Positions 39,380 through 46,993 of a DNA stretch of 64,000 bases are shown in pieces. The position numbers and the translations under genes are program-made. Numbering within the stretch: position 1 is the stretch's first letter; every line of letters begins with the position of its first letter. The stretch spans positions 1 to 64,000 of the forward strand of contig NZ_JAPLAI010000011.1 in assembly GCF_026393345.1 (NCBI RefSeq), written 5' to 3'. Source of the stretch: Microbacterium sp. (GTDB lineage Bacteria; Actinomycetota; Actinomycetes; Actinomycetales; Microbacteriaceae). The notes beneath the pieces are model-generated. The model worked only from the letters and a program-made list of their open reading frames with translations, had not been told where the DNA came from and made no database searches.

Positions 39380-39399
39380 CTAGGAAGGCGTGCCTTACT
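39380..39399. promoter_or_regulatory. Short dyad in the aconitase upstream region, weakly DtxR-like
   Basis: AAGGC-GT-GCCTT within TAGGAAGGCGTGCCTTACT. The AGG-N4-CCT core recalls iron-dependent DtxR/IdeR sites but the match to the 19-base consensus is poor. Iron control of aconitase is known in corynebacteria, which is the only reason to consider it. Confidence 0.3.
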
Positions 39400-39412
39400 G
39401 CAGGCCGGGGAA

Positions 39413-39436
39413 ATTTATCTTGATGTCAAGATAAAT
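39413..39436. promoter_or_regulatory. Perfect 24-bp palindrome upstream of aconitase
   Basis: Arm ATTTATCTTGA, two-base centre, then its exact complement. It is strikingly AT-rich among GC-rich DNA, 113 bases upstream of the acn start and just past the end of DUF3159. The TCTTGA-N2-TCAAGA core resembles operators bound by MarR-type regulators. TTGACA is also embedded on the minus strand and could be a -35 element. Confidence 0.7.
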
Positions 39437-39439
39437 GTA

Positions 39440-40219
39440 TCACTCGCCAACGGACGCGGAGGGGTCCGGCGCATCCGCATCCACCCGTGCATAGAGCGAA
39501 CGCGATGCCAGCCAGGTGACCGCGACCAACGGGGCGAACAGCGGCAGCCCCATGGCGATCTTGGATGCGCCCAGGAGTGCGACCTCCCCCGCGGCGTAGA
39601 GCGGCAGCTGCACGACGAGGCGGAGCGCGAACAGACCCGCCCAGGCGAGGGACAGCCAGCCGAACACCCGACGCTTGCGCCGGTCCTTCCGCCACGCCAC
39701 CCCGTCGTTCATGAGCCACCCGACGGCAAGGCCGATGAGCGGCCAGCCGATCAGCGCCGAGACGAGGAACACCGTGCCGTAGGCGCCGTTGGTCACGAAA
39801 CCGAGGACGAAGTTGTCCTGGCCGCGCCCGGTCCACAGCGCCAGGGCGGCCGCGGCGGCCGCGGCGATCAGACCGCCGAATGCTGCGGTGACGGGCGTCC
39901 GGGAGATGAGGCGGACGACAGTGAACACTGCCGCGAGACCCACCGAGAGCCCGAGGGACAGCCACAGGTCTCCCTGCCCGGTGTCGGGATCGATCGTGAT
40001 GGTGAAGACGATGACGAAGACGAGACTCGGCAGCACCGACTCGAGGACGCCGCGCCACCCGCCCATCGCTCGCCACACCACATGACCCGCGGATGTCTGC
40101 GCGGCCGGATCGAGGCCGGCGCGGAGCGCGGCGGCCCCGAGAGCCTGACCGAGAACCTCGGATGCGGGCGGAGGCGTGAGATCGGGTCGCTCCGGCTCCG
40201 CCGGGCGCTCGTCGGTCAC
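39440..40219 (-). CDS. DUF3159 membrane protein
   Basis: 259-residue protein with about six membrane helices, from GTG 40219 ('VTDERPAEPERPDLTPPP'). 'SLVFVIVFTITIDPDTGQGDLW' and 'TNGAYGTVFLVSALIGWPLIGL' are strongly hydrophobic; 'GWRGVLESVLPS' before them is the family hallmark. Function is unknown. The start overlaps the DUF3710 stop (GTGA), so it belongs to the dut-DUF3710-DUF3159 operon, conserved across actinobacteria. Confidence 0.88.
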   Translation of the reverse strand: MTDERPAEPERPDLTPPPASEVLGQALGAAALRAGLDPAAQTSAGHVVWRAMGGWRGVLESVLPSLVFVIVFTITIDPDTGQGDLWLSLGLSVGLAAVFTVVRLISRTPVTAAFGGLIAAAAAAALALWTGRGQDNFVLGFVTNGAYGTVFLVSALIGWPLIGLAVGWLMNDGVAWRKDRRKRRVFGWLSLAWAGLFALRLVVQLPLYAAGEVALLGASKIAMGLPLFAPLVAVTWLASRSLYARVDADAPDPSASVGE

Positions 40220-40809
40220 GCGGTACCCGGCGTGGCGGGCATCTTCAGCGGGATGAGGTCGCGCGGCGGCATCGGTGTCGTGCCCCGTACCACCACCAGG
40301 GATCGGAAGAGGTCCTCGATCTGCGCCGCGGCCTCGACATCGCTGGTCGCCGCTCCCCCGATCACGCCCCGCAGGAACCAGCGGGGTCCGTCGACGCCGA
40401 CGAACCGGGCGAGCCGCATCCCGGGCGTGCCGTCCTGGCCCGCCGCGACGGGCACTTCGGCGAGGAGTTCGGGCCCGAGGGGGCCTGAACGCTCCTCGAC
40501 ACGGCCGCCCTGCTGACGCACCTGCTGGCGGATCTGCTCCCGCGTCTCGTCCCACAGGCCCGTGGACCGCGGTGCGGCGAAGGCCTGCACCTGCAGCGTG
40601 GAGCCGGCGTAGTCGAGCCCCACGGCGACGATGCGCTTGGTCTGCTCCTCTACCTCGAGGCGGAGGTTCAGTCCCTCTCGGGGCAGCACCTTGACCGCAC
40701 CCAGGTCGATGTAGGGGCGGACCGGATTCACCTCGCTCTCGTCGAACGGGCCGTCGACGGCGCGCGTGTCGGGAGCGGACTTCGAGGCGGGGATCGATGC
40801 ATCCGTCAT
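40216..40809 (-). CDS. DUF3710 family protein
   Basis: 197-residue soluble protein of unknown function conserved in actinobacteria, counterpart of Rv2696c as I recall. 'PYIDLGAVKVLPREGLNLRLEV' (core 'YIDLGAVKVLPREGL') and 'RFVGVDGPRWFLRGVIGG' are the conserved parts. ATG overlaps the dut stop by four bases and its own stop overlaps the DUF3159 start, so all three are translationally linked. Confidence 0.9.
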   Translation of the reverse strand: MTDASIPASKSAPDTRAVDGPFDESEVNPVRPYIDLGAVKVLPREGLNLRLEVEEQTKRIVAVGLDYAGSTLQVQAFAAPRSTGLWDETREQIRQQVRQQGGRVEERSGPLGPELLAEVPVAAGQDGTPGMRLARFVGVDGPRWFLRGVIGGAATSDVEAAAQIEDLFRSLVVVRGTTPMPPRDLIPLKMPATPGTA

Positions 40810-41261
40810 GCGCGGGTGCCTCCATTCGTGGCGTAGCCGGTGGAGCCGAAGCCGCCTTCGCCACGCGTGCTCTCAGGGAGGACCTCGACCGGAACGAAGC
40901 GTACCGGGGGAACAGCCATCACGATGAGCTGTGCGATGCGGTCACCGACGGCGACGTCGTACGCCTCGGACAGGTCGGTGTTCAGCAGCGAGACCTTGAT
41001 CTCGCCGCGGTAACCCGCATCCACGGTCCCCGGGGAGTTCACCACGGTGATGCCATGCTTGGCGGCCAGACCGCTGCGCGGCACCACGAACGCGACATAC
41101 CCGTCGGGCAGGGCGATCCGCACGCCCGTGCCGATCAGGGCGCGATGCCCGGGCTCGAGTCGCACGGCCTCCGCGGCGATGAGATCTGCACCCGCATCGC
41201 CCGGATGGGCGAAGACTGGAGCAGCGGACGCGATAATGGGGACATCCACGCTTTCCGTCAC
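40806..41261 (-). CDS. dut: dUTP diphosphatase
   Basis: Hydrolyses dUTP to dUMP, keeping uracil out of DNA and feeding dTMP synthesis. 151 residues from GTG 41261 ('VTESVDVPIIA'). All five trimeric-dUTPase motifs are visible: 'HPGDAGADL', 'PRSGLAAKHG', 'GTVDAGYRGEIKV', 'GDRIAQLIV' and the C-terminal 'RGEGGFGSTG'. First gene of the dut-DUF3710-DUF3159 operon, divergent from the DUF3093 gene with a 21-base gap. Confidence 0.95.
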   Translation of the reverse strand: MTESVDVPIIASAAPVFAHPGDAGADLIAAEAVRLEPGHRALIGTGVRIALPDGYVAFVVPRSGLAAKHGITVVNSPGTVDAGYRGEIKVSLLNTDLSEAYDVAVGDRIAQLIVMAVPPVRFVPVEVLPESTRGEGGFGSTGYATNGGTRA

Positions 41262-41282
41262 CCATCGAGGGTAATGCAGAAC

Positions 41283-41756
41283 ATGAACCCCAGCGCCCGC
41301 CCCTATCGCGAACGCCTCGCACCCTCTCTGTGGATGCTGGTGGCGGCCGCTGTCTGTGCCCCGATGGCGGTGCTGGTGCTGGCACCGGCAGGAGCAGTGA
41401 TCGCGTTGATCGTGGGCGTCGTCGTCGCCGCCGTCATCGTGACCGCGATGGTCGCGACCGCACCGGTGGTGTCGGTCAACGGCTCGACGCTTCGAGCGGG
41501 GCGCGCGCACATCGATGTTTCGCTGCTCGGGGATCCCACGGCACTCACCGGTGCGGACGCAAGGGATGCGCGTGGACCGAAGTTGTCGGCTCGCGCCTGG
41601 CACCTGCTTCGTGGGGGAATCGACGGGCTGGTGGTCGTCCCGGTCATCGACCAGGACGACCCGACTCCGGCGTGGGTGATCTCCACGCGCACGCCGGATC
41701 GTCTTGCGGCGGCTGTCCGCCGCGCTCAACTCAGGCCGAGCACTCCGCGCAGATAG
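41283..41756 (+). CDS. DUF3093 membrane protein
   Basis: 157-residue actinobacterial protein with two N-terminal membrane helices ('SLWMLVAAAVCAPMAVLVLA', then an Ala/Val-rich second one) and a C-terminal soluble beta-rich part, 'HLLRGGIDGLVVVPVIDQDDPTPAW'-like (core 'VPVIDQDDPTPAW'). The start may be this ATG or one three codons earlier. Its 3' end overlaps DUF4193 by 26 bases on the opposite strand. Function unknown; always beside dut in relatives. Confidence 0.85.
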   Translation: MNPSARPYRERLAPSLWMLVAAAVCAPMAVLVLAPAGAVIALIVGVVVAAVIVTAMVATAPVVSVNGSTLRAGRAHIDVSLLGDPTALTGADARDARGPKLSARAWHLLRGGIDGLVVVPVIDQDDPTPAWVISTRTPDRLAAAVRRAQLRPSTPRR

Positions 41757-42024
41757 GGCCGAAGGACTCTTCGTGGTCCAGCTGCGAACGGTGCTTCACG
41801 AGGAAGCAGCTGACGCAGGTGAACTCGTCTTCCTGCGCCGGGAGCACGACAACGTCGAGCTCCAGGTCGGAGAGGTCGGCACCGGGCAGTTCGAAGCCTG
41901 CAGGGTTGTCCGCGTCCTCGACGTCGACCGACCCCGAGAGCTTGTCGGGGACGCGCTCCTTGAGCGCCTCGATCGACTCGCTGTCGTCCTCGGTCTTGCG
42001 GGGGGCGTCGTAATCCGTTGCCAT
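41731..42024 (-). CDS. DUF4193 zinc-ribbon-like protein
   Basis: 97-residue acidic protein from the ATG at 42024 ('MATDYDAPRKTEDD'), highly conserved in actinobacteria. Two CxxC pairs, 'FTCVSCFLV' and 'PICAECSA', suggest a zinc ribbon. Short conserved actinobacterial proteins of this sort are often highly expressed and RNA-polymerase- or ribosome-linked, but no role is established for this one. A 19-base palindrome lies in its upstream region. Confidence 0.9.
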   Translation of the reverse strand: MATDYDAPRKTEDDSESIEALKERVPDKLSGSVDVEDADNPAGFELPGADLSDLELDVVVLPAQEDEFTCVSCFLVKHRSQLDHEESFGPICAECSA

Positions 42025-42097
42025 TCGTCCGTGTCTCTTATTTCTTCGGGTGGAGCGCACCGCCTCGGGGCGGGCGGCCATAGTTTGCATGACGGCC

Positions 42098-42116
42098 TCG
42101 CATTTAGCAAATGCGA
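42098..42116. promoter_or_regulatory. 19-bp palindrome between DUF4193 and sepH
   Basis: TCGCATTT-AGC-AAATGCGA, perfect eight-base arms, in the 210-base divergent region. It overlaps a possible minus-strand promoter (TTGCTA, 17 bases, CAAACT) for DUF4193, so binding could repress it. The rest of the gap shows no gene. Confidence 0.5.
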
Positions 42117-42234
42117 CTACTGCGTGCGATCCGACCGACAAGACCGAAACCCGCGGCGCGCCCCGAATATTCCCCGAGTCGGCGGGGGCGTGTGTGAGCA
42201 TGGGCGTACACCGCAGATCGGAGGCGCGTCTCGC

Positions 42235-43227
42235 ATGGAACAGCTGAGAGTGATCGGCACGGAAGATGGCGCACTGGTCCTGGCCACACAGGGCGGTGAT
42301 CGCTATACCCTGCCGGTCGATGACGTGTTGCGCGCAGAACTTCGGCGTGTGCGCCGCGATCGTGAGAGCGCGCCGGTCACAGCGAAGCCCAGCCCGCGCG
42401 AAGTGCAGGCCCAGATCCGCGGCGGATTGTCAGCGGAAGAGGTCGCCCAGCTCCTCGGTGCGAGCGTCGAGGACGTCCGCCGCTATGAGGTCCCGGTGCT
42501 CGCGGAGCGAGAGTTCATCGTCGGCCAAGCGCTGTCGGTTCCCGTTCTCATGGGCGCGGACTTCGACGATTCGCCGTCCACGACGTTCGGCACCGCGGTG
42601 CGCGCAAAGCTCGATGAGGCCGGCGCCACGGGTGAACGGTGGACGAGCTGGAAGGATGCGTCGGGCTGGATCGTCAAGCTGACGTTCGTCGCCGGCGAGG
42701 TCGAGCGGGACGCACGCTGGTCGTTCGATCCCCGGCGCAGCACCCTCTCCCCCCTCAACGCGGACGCCACCCAGCTGTCGCGCCAGGGGTCACTGCCGGA
42801 CGGACTCATCCCGCGGCTCCGTGCTCTCGACGCCCCCGGCTTCAAGGACGACACCCGCTTCGACAGCGGTGCCTTCGGCGCTCGCGGGTCCATGGAACCC
42901 GTCACCGATCCCGCACGTCATACGGCGCAGGATGCGGCCATCAAGCGCGCCCCGGATGCCCCGGTGACCTCGCCGGAGACCGCCGACCTGCTGGAGGCGC
43001 TCCGTCGCCGCCGGGGTCAGCGCACACCCGCGCCCACGGGCGAGGCCGAGGACCGGAAGATGGCGCCTGTCGCACTGTTCGATACACCGGAGCCCGGCGA
43101 CACCGAGCCCGCTCCCGAGCCGAGCGGCTCGCGTCCGGATGCGGCAGAGCCCTCCCGGCGCAAGGGTCGAACCTCGATGCCGTCGTGGGACGAGATCGTC
43201 TTCGGCGCCCGCACCGACGAGAGCTGA
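42235..43227 (+). CDS. sepH: Cell division protein SepH (DUF3071)
   Basis: 330-residue actinobacterial FtsZ-associated protein that promotes Z-ring assembly. The N-terminal DUF3071 domain begins 'MEQLRVIGTEDGALVLA'; its HTH-like region is 'LSAEEVAQLLGASVEDVRRYE' (core 'SAEEVAQLLGASVEDVRRY'). The C-terminal third is disordered, rich in Pro, Glu and Arg, and closes with 'KGRTSMPSWDEIVFG', the conserved short C-terminal motif. ATG at 42235 has a GGAGG site. It ends exactly where the convergent phosphodiesterase gene ends. Confidence 0.92.
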   Translation: MEQLRVIGTEDGALVLATQGGDRYTLPVDDVLRAELRRVRRDRESAPVTAKPSPREVQAQIRGGLSAEEVAQLLGASVEDVRRYEVPVLAEREFIVGQALSVPVLMGADFDDSPSTTFGTAVRAKLDEAGATGERWTSWKDASGWIVKLTFVAGEVERDARWSFDPRRSTLSPLNADATQLSRQGSLPDGLIPRLRALDAPGFKDDTRFDSGAFGARGSMEPVTDPARHTAQDAAIKRAPDAPVTSPETADLLEALRRRRGQRTPAPTGEAEDRKMAPVALFDTPEPGDTEPAPEPSGSRPDAAEPSRRKGRTSMPSWDEIVFGARTDES

Positions 43228-44355
43228 TCAGCGAGCGAAGGCACCGAGCCGGATGAACGGGACCGCAGTCTCCTCATCGGTCAGCGAACCGTGCTGTCCC
43301 ACCATGCGGCGCGGGGAGGTGTCTGCCACGCGGTCGTCGTAGTAGGCGTACCGCCCCCTCGCCGCCACGAGCACGTCGCCGATGCGGGCACGCACCGCAT
43401 CCGCGACCACCGGGCCAAACACGCCCGCATCGATCGCCTCGTCGCGCGCCATCACCCAGGCGCGCGACGACTCGTCGAGCCAGGCGGTGTGCAACGCGCC
43501 GGCGGCCCCCGGCTCGGCGTACAGGTGCAGCATCCTGGGCTCCCCGCCGACGTCCTGCAGTCCCGCGGTCAGCGGCCCGTCGCCGAACAGCACCTGACGG
43601 TGGGCGGGCACGTCGACCATGCCGTGATCCGCGGTGACGATCACGCCCACCTCACTGCCCGCCGCCTCGTGCAGCCGACGCGCCCCGGCGTCGAGCGCTT
43701 CCAGCGCGAACGCCCACTCGTCCGATTCCGCCCCACGCCGATGGCCGACCGTGTCGAGCTCGGGGGCATACAGGTACGTGAGCGAGCCGGGCGTCGTGCG
43801 CGCGATATGCGCAGCCAGGTCGATGCGGTCGTCGAGGGATGCGACGCCGTGGATCTCTGCGCCGCGGAGCGTGGCGCGGGTGAAACCGGAATCCGCGTAC
43901 TCCGGCTTCGACACCGCGAAGCACGGGCGGCCCTGAGCCGCGTCCGCCGCGAACAGCGGCTCGGCGCGCTGCCAGGTCATCGGATCGAGCGAGCCGTCGT
44001 CCCACCCGTTGAGCTGGTTGACCACCTCGCCGGTCTCGGGCACCCGGGCGCGGTATCCCACGACCCCGTGCTCGCCGGGCCACGTGGCAGTGAGCAGCGA
44101 CGTCAGTGCCGCCGCCGTCGTACTGGGGAAGACCGTGCGGGCGACGTCACGGCGGGCCATCGCCGCGGCGAGGAAACGGCCGTGCGCGCGGCGGGCCGAG
44201 AGGTTCCGTGCGCCGAGGCCGTCGACGACGAACACGATGCCCGATCGGGCGGGCGGCAGTTCGGAGGATGTCCCGCCCAGAGCGTCGCGGACGATCGGCA
44301 CGACGTCGGTGAGGCTCCGGGCATCGGCGGGCTGCGCCGGTAGGCTGAGAGACAT
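43228..44355 (-). CDS. Alkaline-phosphatase-superfamily phosphodiesterase/nucleotide pyrophosphatase
   Basis: 375-residue metal-dependent hydrolase, start at the ATG at 44355. '[14 protein letters not shown]' holds the first metal Asp, '[15 protein letters not shown]' the Thr nucleophile, 'LDTVGHRRG' and '[13 protein letters not shown]' the remaining ligands, the pattern of the NPP/phosphonoacetate hydrolase group. Its substrate is unknown. No signal peptide is visible. Next to sepH and divergent from the topoisomerase IV A gene; Mtb carries a comparable gene between SepH and sigA regions as I recall. Confidence 0.9.
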   Translation of the reverse strand: MSLSLPAQPADARSLTDVVPIVRDALGGTSSELPPARSGIVFVVDGLGARNLSARRAHGRFLAAAMARRDVARTVFPSTTAAALTSLLTATWPGEHGVVGYRARVPETGEVVNQLNGWDDGSLDPMTWQRAEPLFAADAAQGRPCFAVSKPEYADSGFTRATLRGAEIHGVASLDDRIDLAAHIARTTPGSLTYLYAPELDTVGHRRGAESDEWAFALEALDAGARRLHEAAGSEVGVIVTADHGMVDVPAHRQVLFGDGPLTAGLQDVGGEPRMLHLYAEPGAAGALHTAWLDESSRAWVMARDEAIDAGVFGPVVADAVRARIGDVLVAARGRYAYYDDRVADTSPRRMVGQHGSLTDEETAVPFIRLGAFAR

Positions 44356-44412
44356 CGGGGCCAGTCTGGCACACACGTCGACGGCCGCCACCGACCCGAG
44401 GTCTTCCTGCCC

Positions 44413-46878
44413 ATGACACCCACGCGTTCCGTCCCGTCCCCCGCGCCCGAAGGCCGCATCGAGGACATCGACCTGTCCACCGAGATGCAGGGCTCGTTCC
44501 TCGAGTACGCCTACTCGGTGTTCTATTCGCGCGCCCTCCCCGACGCCCGCGACGGGTTGAAGCCCGTGCAGCGCCGCATCCTGTACCAGATGGCGGAGAT
44601 GGGGCTTCGTCCCGACCGCGGCCACGTGAAAAGTGCGCGCGTCGTCGGCGAGGTGATGGGAAAGCTGCACCCGCACGGTGACGCGCCCATCTACGACGCC
44701 CTCGTGCGTCTCGCGCAGCCGTTCTCGCTCCGCGTCCCGCTCGTGGATGGGCACGGCAACTTCGGCTCGCTCGACGACGGTCCGGCCGCGCCCCGCTACA
44801 CCGAGGCCCGGCTCGCTCCCCCGGCGCTCGCGCTGACCGAGAACCTCGACGAGGACGTCGTCGACTTCATCCCGAACTACGACGGCCAGTTCCAGCAGCC
44901 CGAGGTGCTCCCGGCCGCGTTCCCGAACCTGCTCGTCAACGGCACCACCGGCATCGCCGTCGGCATGGCCACGAACATGGCACCGCACAACCTCATCGAG
45001 GTCGTCGGCGCCGCCACGCACCTGCTCGAGAATCCGGACGCGACGCTCGAAGAGCTGATGGAGTTCATCCCCGGCCCTGACCTGCCCTCCGGGGGCATCA
45101 TCGTGAGCCTCGACGGCATCAAAGACGCGTACGCCACCGGCCGCGGCTCGTTCAAGACCCGGGCGAAGACGTCGATCGAGCAGCTCGGCCCGCGCAAGAC
45201 CGGCATCATCATCACCGAGCTGCCGTACTCCGTCGGTCCGGAACGCGTCATCGAGAAGATCAAGGATGCGGTCGGCTCGAAGAAGCTGACCGGCATCTCG
45301 GACGTCACCGACCTGACCGATCGCAATCACGGCCTCCGCATGGTCATCGGGGTGAAGACGGGCTTCGACCCCGCCGCCGTGCTGGAGCAGCTGTTCCGCC
45401 TCACCCCGCTCGAGGACTCGTTCGGCATCAACAACGTCGCCCTCGTCGCGGGCCAGCCGCAGACCCTCGGGCTGAAGGAGCTGCTGCGCGTCTACGTCGA
45501 CCACCGCATCGAGGTCGTTACCCGGCGCAGCCGTTTCCGGCTCGGTAAGCGCAAGGACCGGCTGCACCTGGTTGAGGGTCTGCTCATCGCGATCCTCGAC
45601 ATCGACGAGGTCATCCAGGTGATCCGCACCTCGGACGACTCCGAGCAGGCCCGCACCCGGTTGATGGACGTCTTCGACCTGTCGCATCTGCAGGCCGAGT
45701 ACATCCTCGAGCTGCGGCTGCGCCGCCTCACCAAGTTCTCCCGCGTCGAGCTCGAAGCCGAGCAGGACGCGCTGAAGGCCGAGATCGCGGCGCTCGAGGA
45801 GCTCCTCGGCAGCGAGATGCTGCTGCACGCACAGGTGGCACGCGAGTTGGATGCGGTCGCGGAGGCCTACGGCACCCCGCGCCGCACCGTGCTCCTCGAC
45901 GGTCCGGTGGCGTCACGTTCGCGCAGCGTTCGCGCGGCCGCGGACCTGCAGCTGGCCGACGACCCGTGCCGGGTGTTCCTCTCTGCCACGGGTCGCATGG
46001 TGCGTGCGGCGCTCCGTGCCGGTGCGGACGACAGCGATCCCGCCGGCATCCTCGCCCCCACCCGTCGCGCGAAGCACGATGCGGTCCGAAGCGTCGCCGA
46101 CACCACGGTGCGCGGCGAGCTCGGCGCGGTGACCAGCACCGGGCGCATCATCCGCTTCTCCCCCGTCGACCTGCCCTCCGTGCCGGGCAACTCGGTGCAG
46201 CTGGCCGCCGGAACCCGGGCAGACCAGTACCTGGGCCTCAGCGGCTCGGAGCACGTCGTCGCGATCGTGCCGCTGGTCGATGAGCCGGTGATCGCGCTCG
46301 GCACCGTCCAGGGTGTCGTAAAGCGCGTCGCTGCGAGCGAACTCCCTGCCAACAAGCACGACGTCGAGATCATCTCGCTGAAGCCCGGTGACCGGGTCAT
46401 CGGCGCGGCGCCCGCACCCGACGGCACCGAGCTGGTGTTCGTCACGACCGATGCGCAACTGCTGCGGTTCGACGCCGCATCCGTCCGCCCCCAGGGACGC
46501 TCCGCGGCGGGAATGGGCGGCATCCGCCTCAACGCCGGTGCCGCCGTGGTGTCGTTCGGCGTCGTGGACCCGGAGCAGGAGAACGTCGTGGTCACCGTCG
46601 CCGGGTCGACGCAGGCGCTCGTCGGGGCCGACCCGGGCTCGGCGAAGGTGTCGCCGCTGTCCGAGTTCCCCGCGAAGGGCCGTGCCACCGGCGGGGTGCG
46701 CGCGCAGCGCTTCCTGAAGGGCGAGGATCAGATTTCGCTGGCCTGGGTCGGTGCGGATCCCCGCGCGGTGGGCACCGACGGCGCGGTGCGTCAGCTCCCC
46801 GAGACCGGTGCGAAGCGCGACACCTCCGGACAGCCGCTGGATGCCGTGATCGGCGCCATCGGCACCGCGATCGCCTGA
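44413..46878 (+). CDS. parC: DNA topoisomerase IV subunit A
   Basis: 821-residue type IIA topoisomerase cleavage subunit. The active-site Tyr is in '[11 protein letters not shown]' (about 122), with '[13 protein letters not shown]' and '[13 protein letters not shown]' in the winged-helix region, then the coiled-coil arm and a C-terminal beta-pinwheel from about residue 500. The GyrA box (QRRGGKG) is not present in canonical form; the nearest is '[10 protein letters not shown]', favouring ParC over GyrA. Its partner ParE lies convergently 115 bases away, across element D. Confidence 0.93.
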   Translation: MTPTRSVPSPAPEGRIEDIDLSTEMQGSFLEYAYSVFYSRALPDARDGLKPVQRRILYQMAEMGLRPDRGHVKSARVVGEVMGKLHPHGDAPIYDALVRLAQPFSLRVPLVDGHGNFGSLDDGPAAPRYTEARLAPPALALTENLDEDVVDFIPNYDGQFQQPEVLPAAFPNLLVNGTTGIAVGMATNMAPHNLIEVVGAATHLLENPDATLEELMEFIPGPDLPSGGIIVSLDGIKDAYATGRGSFKTRAKTSIEQLGPRKTGIIITELPYSVGPERVIEKIKDAVGSKKLTGISDVTDLTDRNHGLRMVIGVKTGFDPAAVLEQLFRLTPLEDSFGINNVALVAGQPQTLGLKELLRVYVDHRIEVVTRRSRFRLGKRKDRLHLVEGLLIAILDIDEVIQVIRTSDDSEQARTRLMDVFDLSHLQAEYILELRLRRLTKFSRVELEAEQDALKAEIAALEELLGSEMLLHAQVARELDAVAEAYGTPRRTVLLDGPVASRSRSVRAAADLQLADDPCRVFLSATGRMVRAALRAGADDSDPAGILAPTRRAKHDAVRSVADTTVRGELGAVTSTGRIIRFSPVDLPSVPGNSVQLAAGTRADQYLGLSGSEHVVAIVPLVDEPVIALGTVQGVVKRVAASELPANKHDVEIISLKPGDRVIGAAPAPDGTELVFVTTDAQLLRFDAASVRPQGRSAAGMGGIRLNAGAAVVSFGVVDPEQENVVVTVAGSTQALVGADPGSAKVSPLSEFPAKGRATGGVRAQRFLKGEDQISLAWVGADPRAVGTDGAVRQLPETGAKRDTSGQPLDAVIGAIGTAIA

Positions 46879-46886
46879 GCAACGCG

Positions 46887-46954
46887 CGAGACCACATCCG
46901 TTGCGCGAGACCACATCCGATCCGATGTGGTTTCGGTGGATGGATGTGGTCTCG
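46887..46954. repeat. Structured intergenic element D (two direct plus two inverted motif copies)
   Basis: CGAGACCACATCC at 46887 and 46906 (19 bases apart), then CGATGTGGTTTCG at 46923 and GGATGTGGTCTCG at 46942. Copies 1 and 4 pair perfectly; the inner pair has two changes. It sits between the convergent parC and parE stops. Same design as element B, different motif. It may work as a two-sided terminator, though no T-tract follows on either side. Confidence 0.82.
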
Positions 46955-46993
46955 GCGGGGCGCGTCGGCGACGTTTCGGTCGCCGACCGCGGG

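Noticed and set aside
46887-46954. Possible CRISPR-like direct repeats
   Set aside because: Only two direct copies with a six-base gap, followed by inverted copies; no spacers of normal length and no cas genes.
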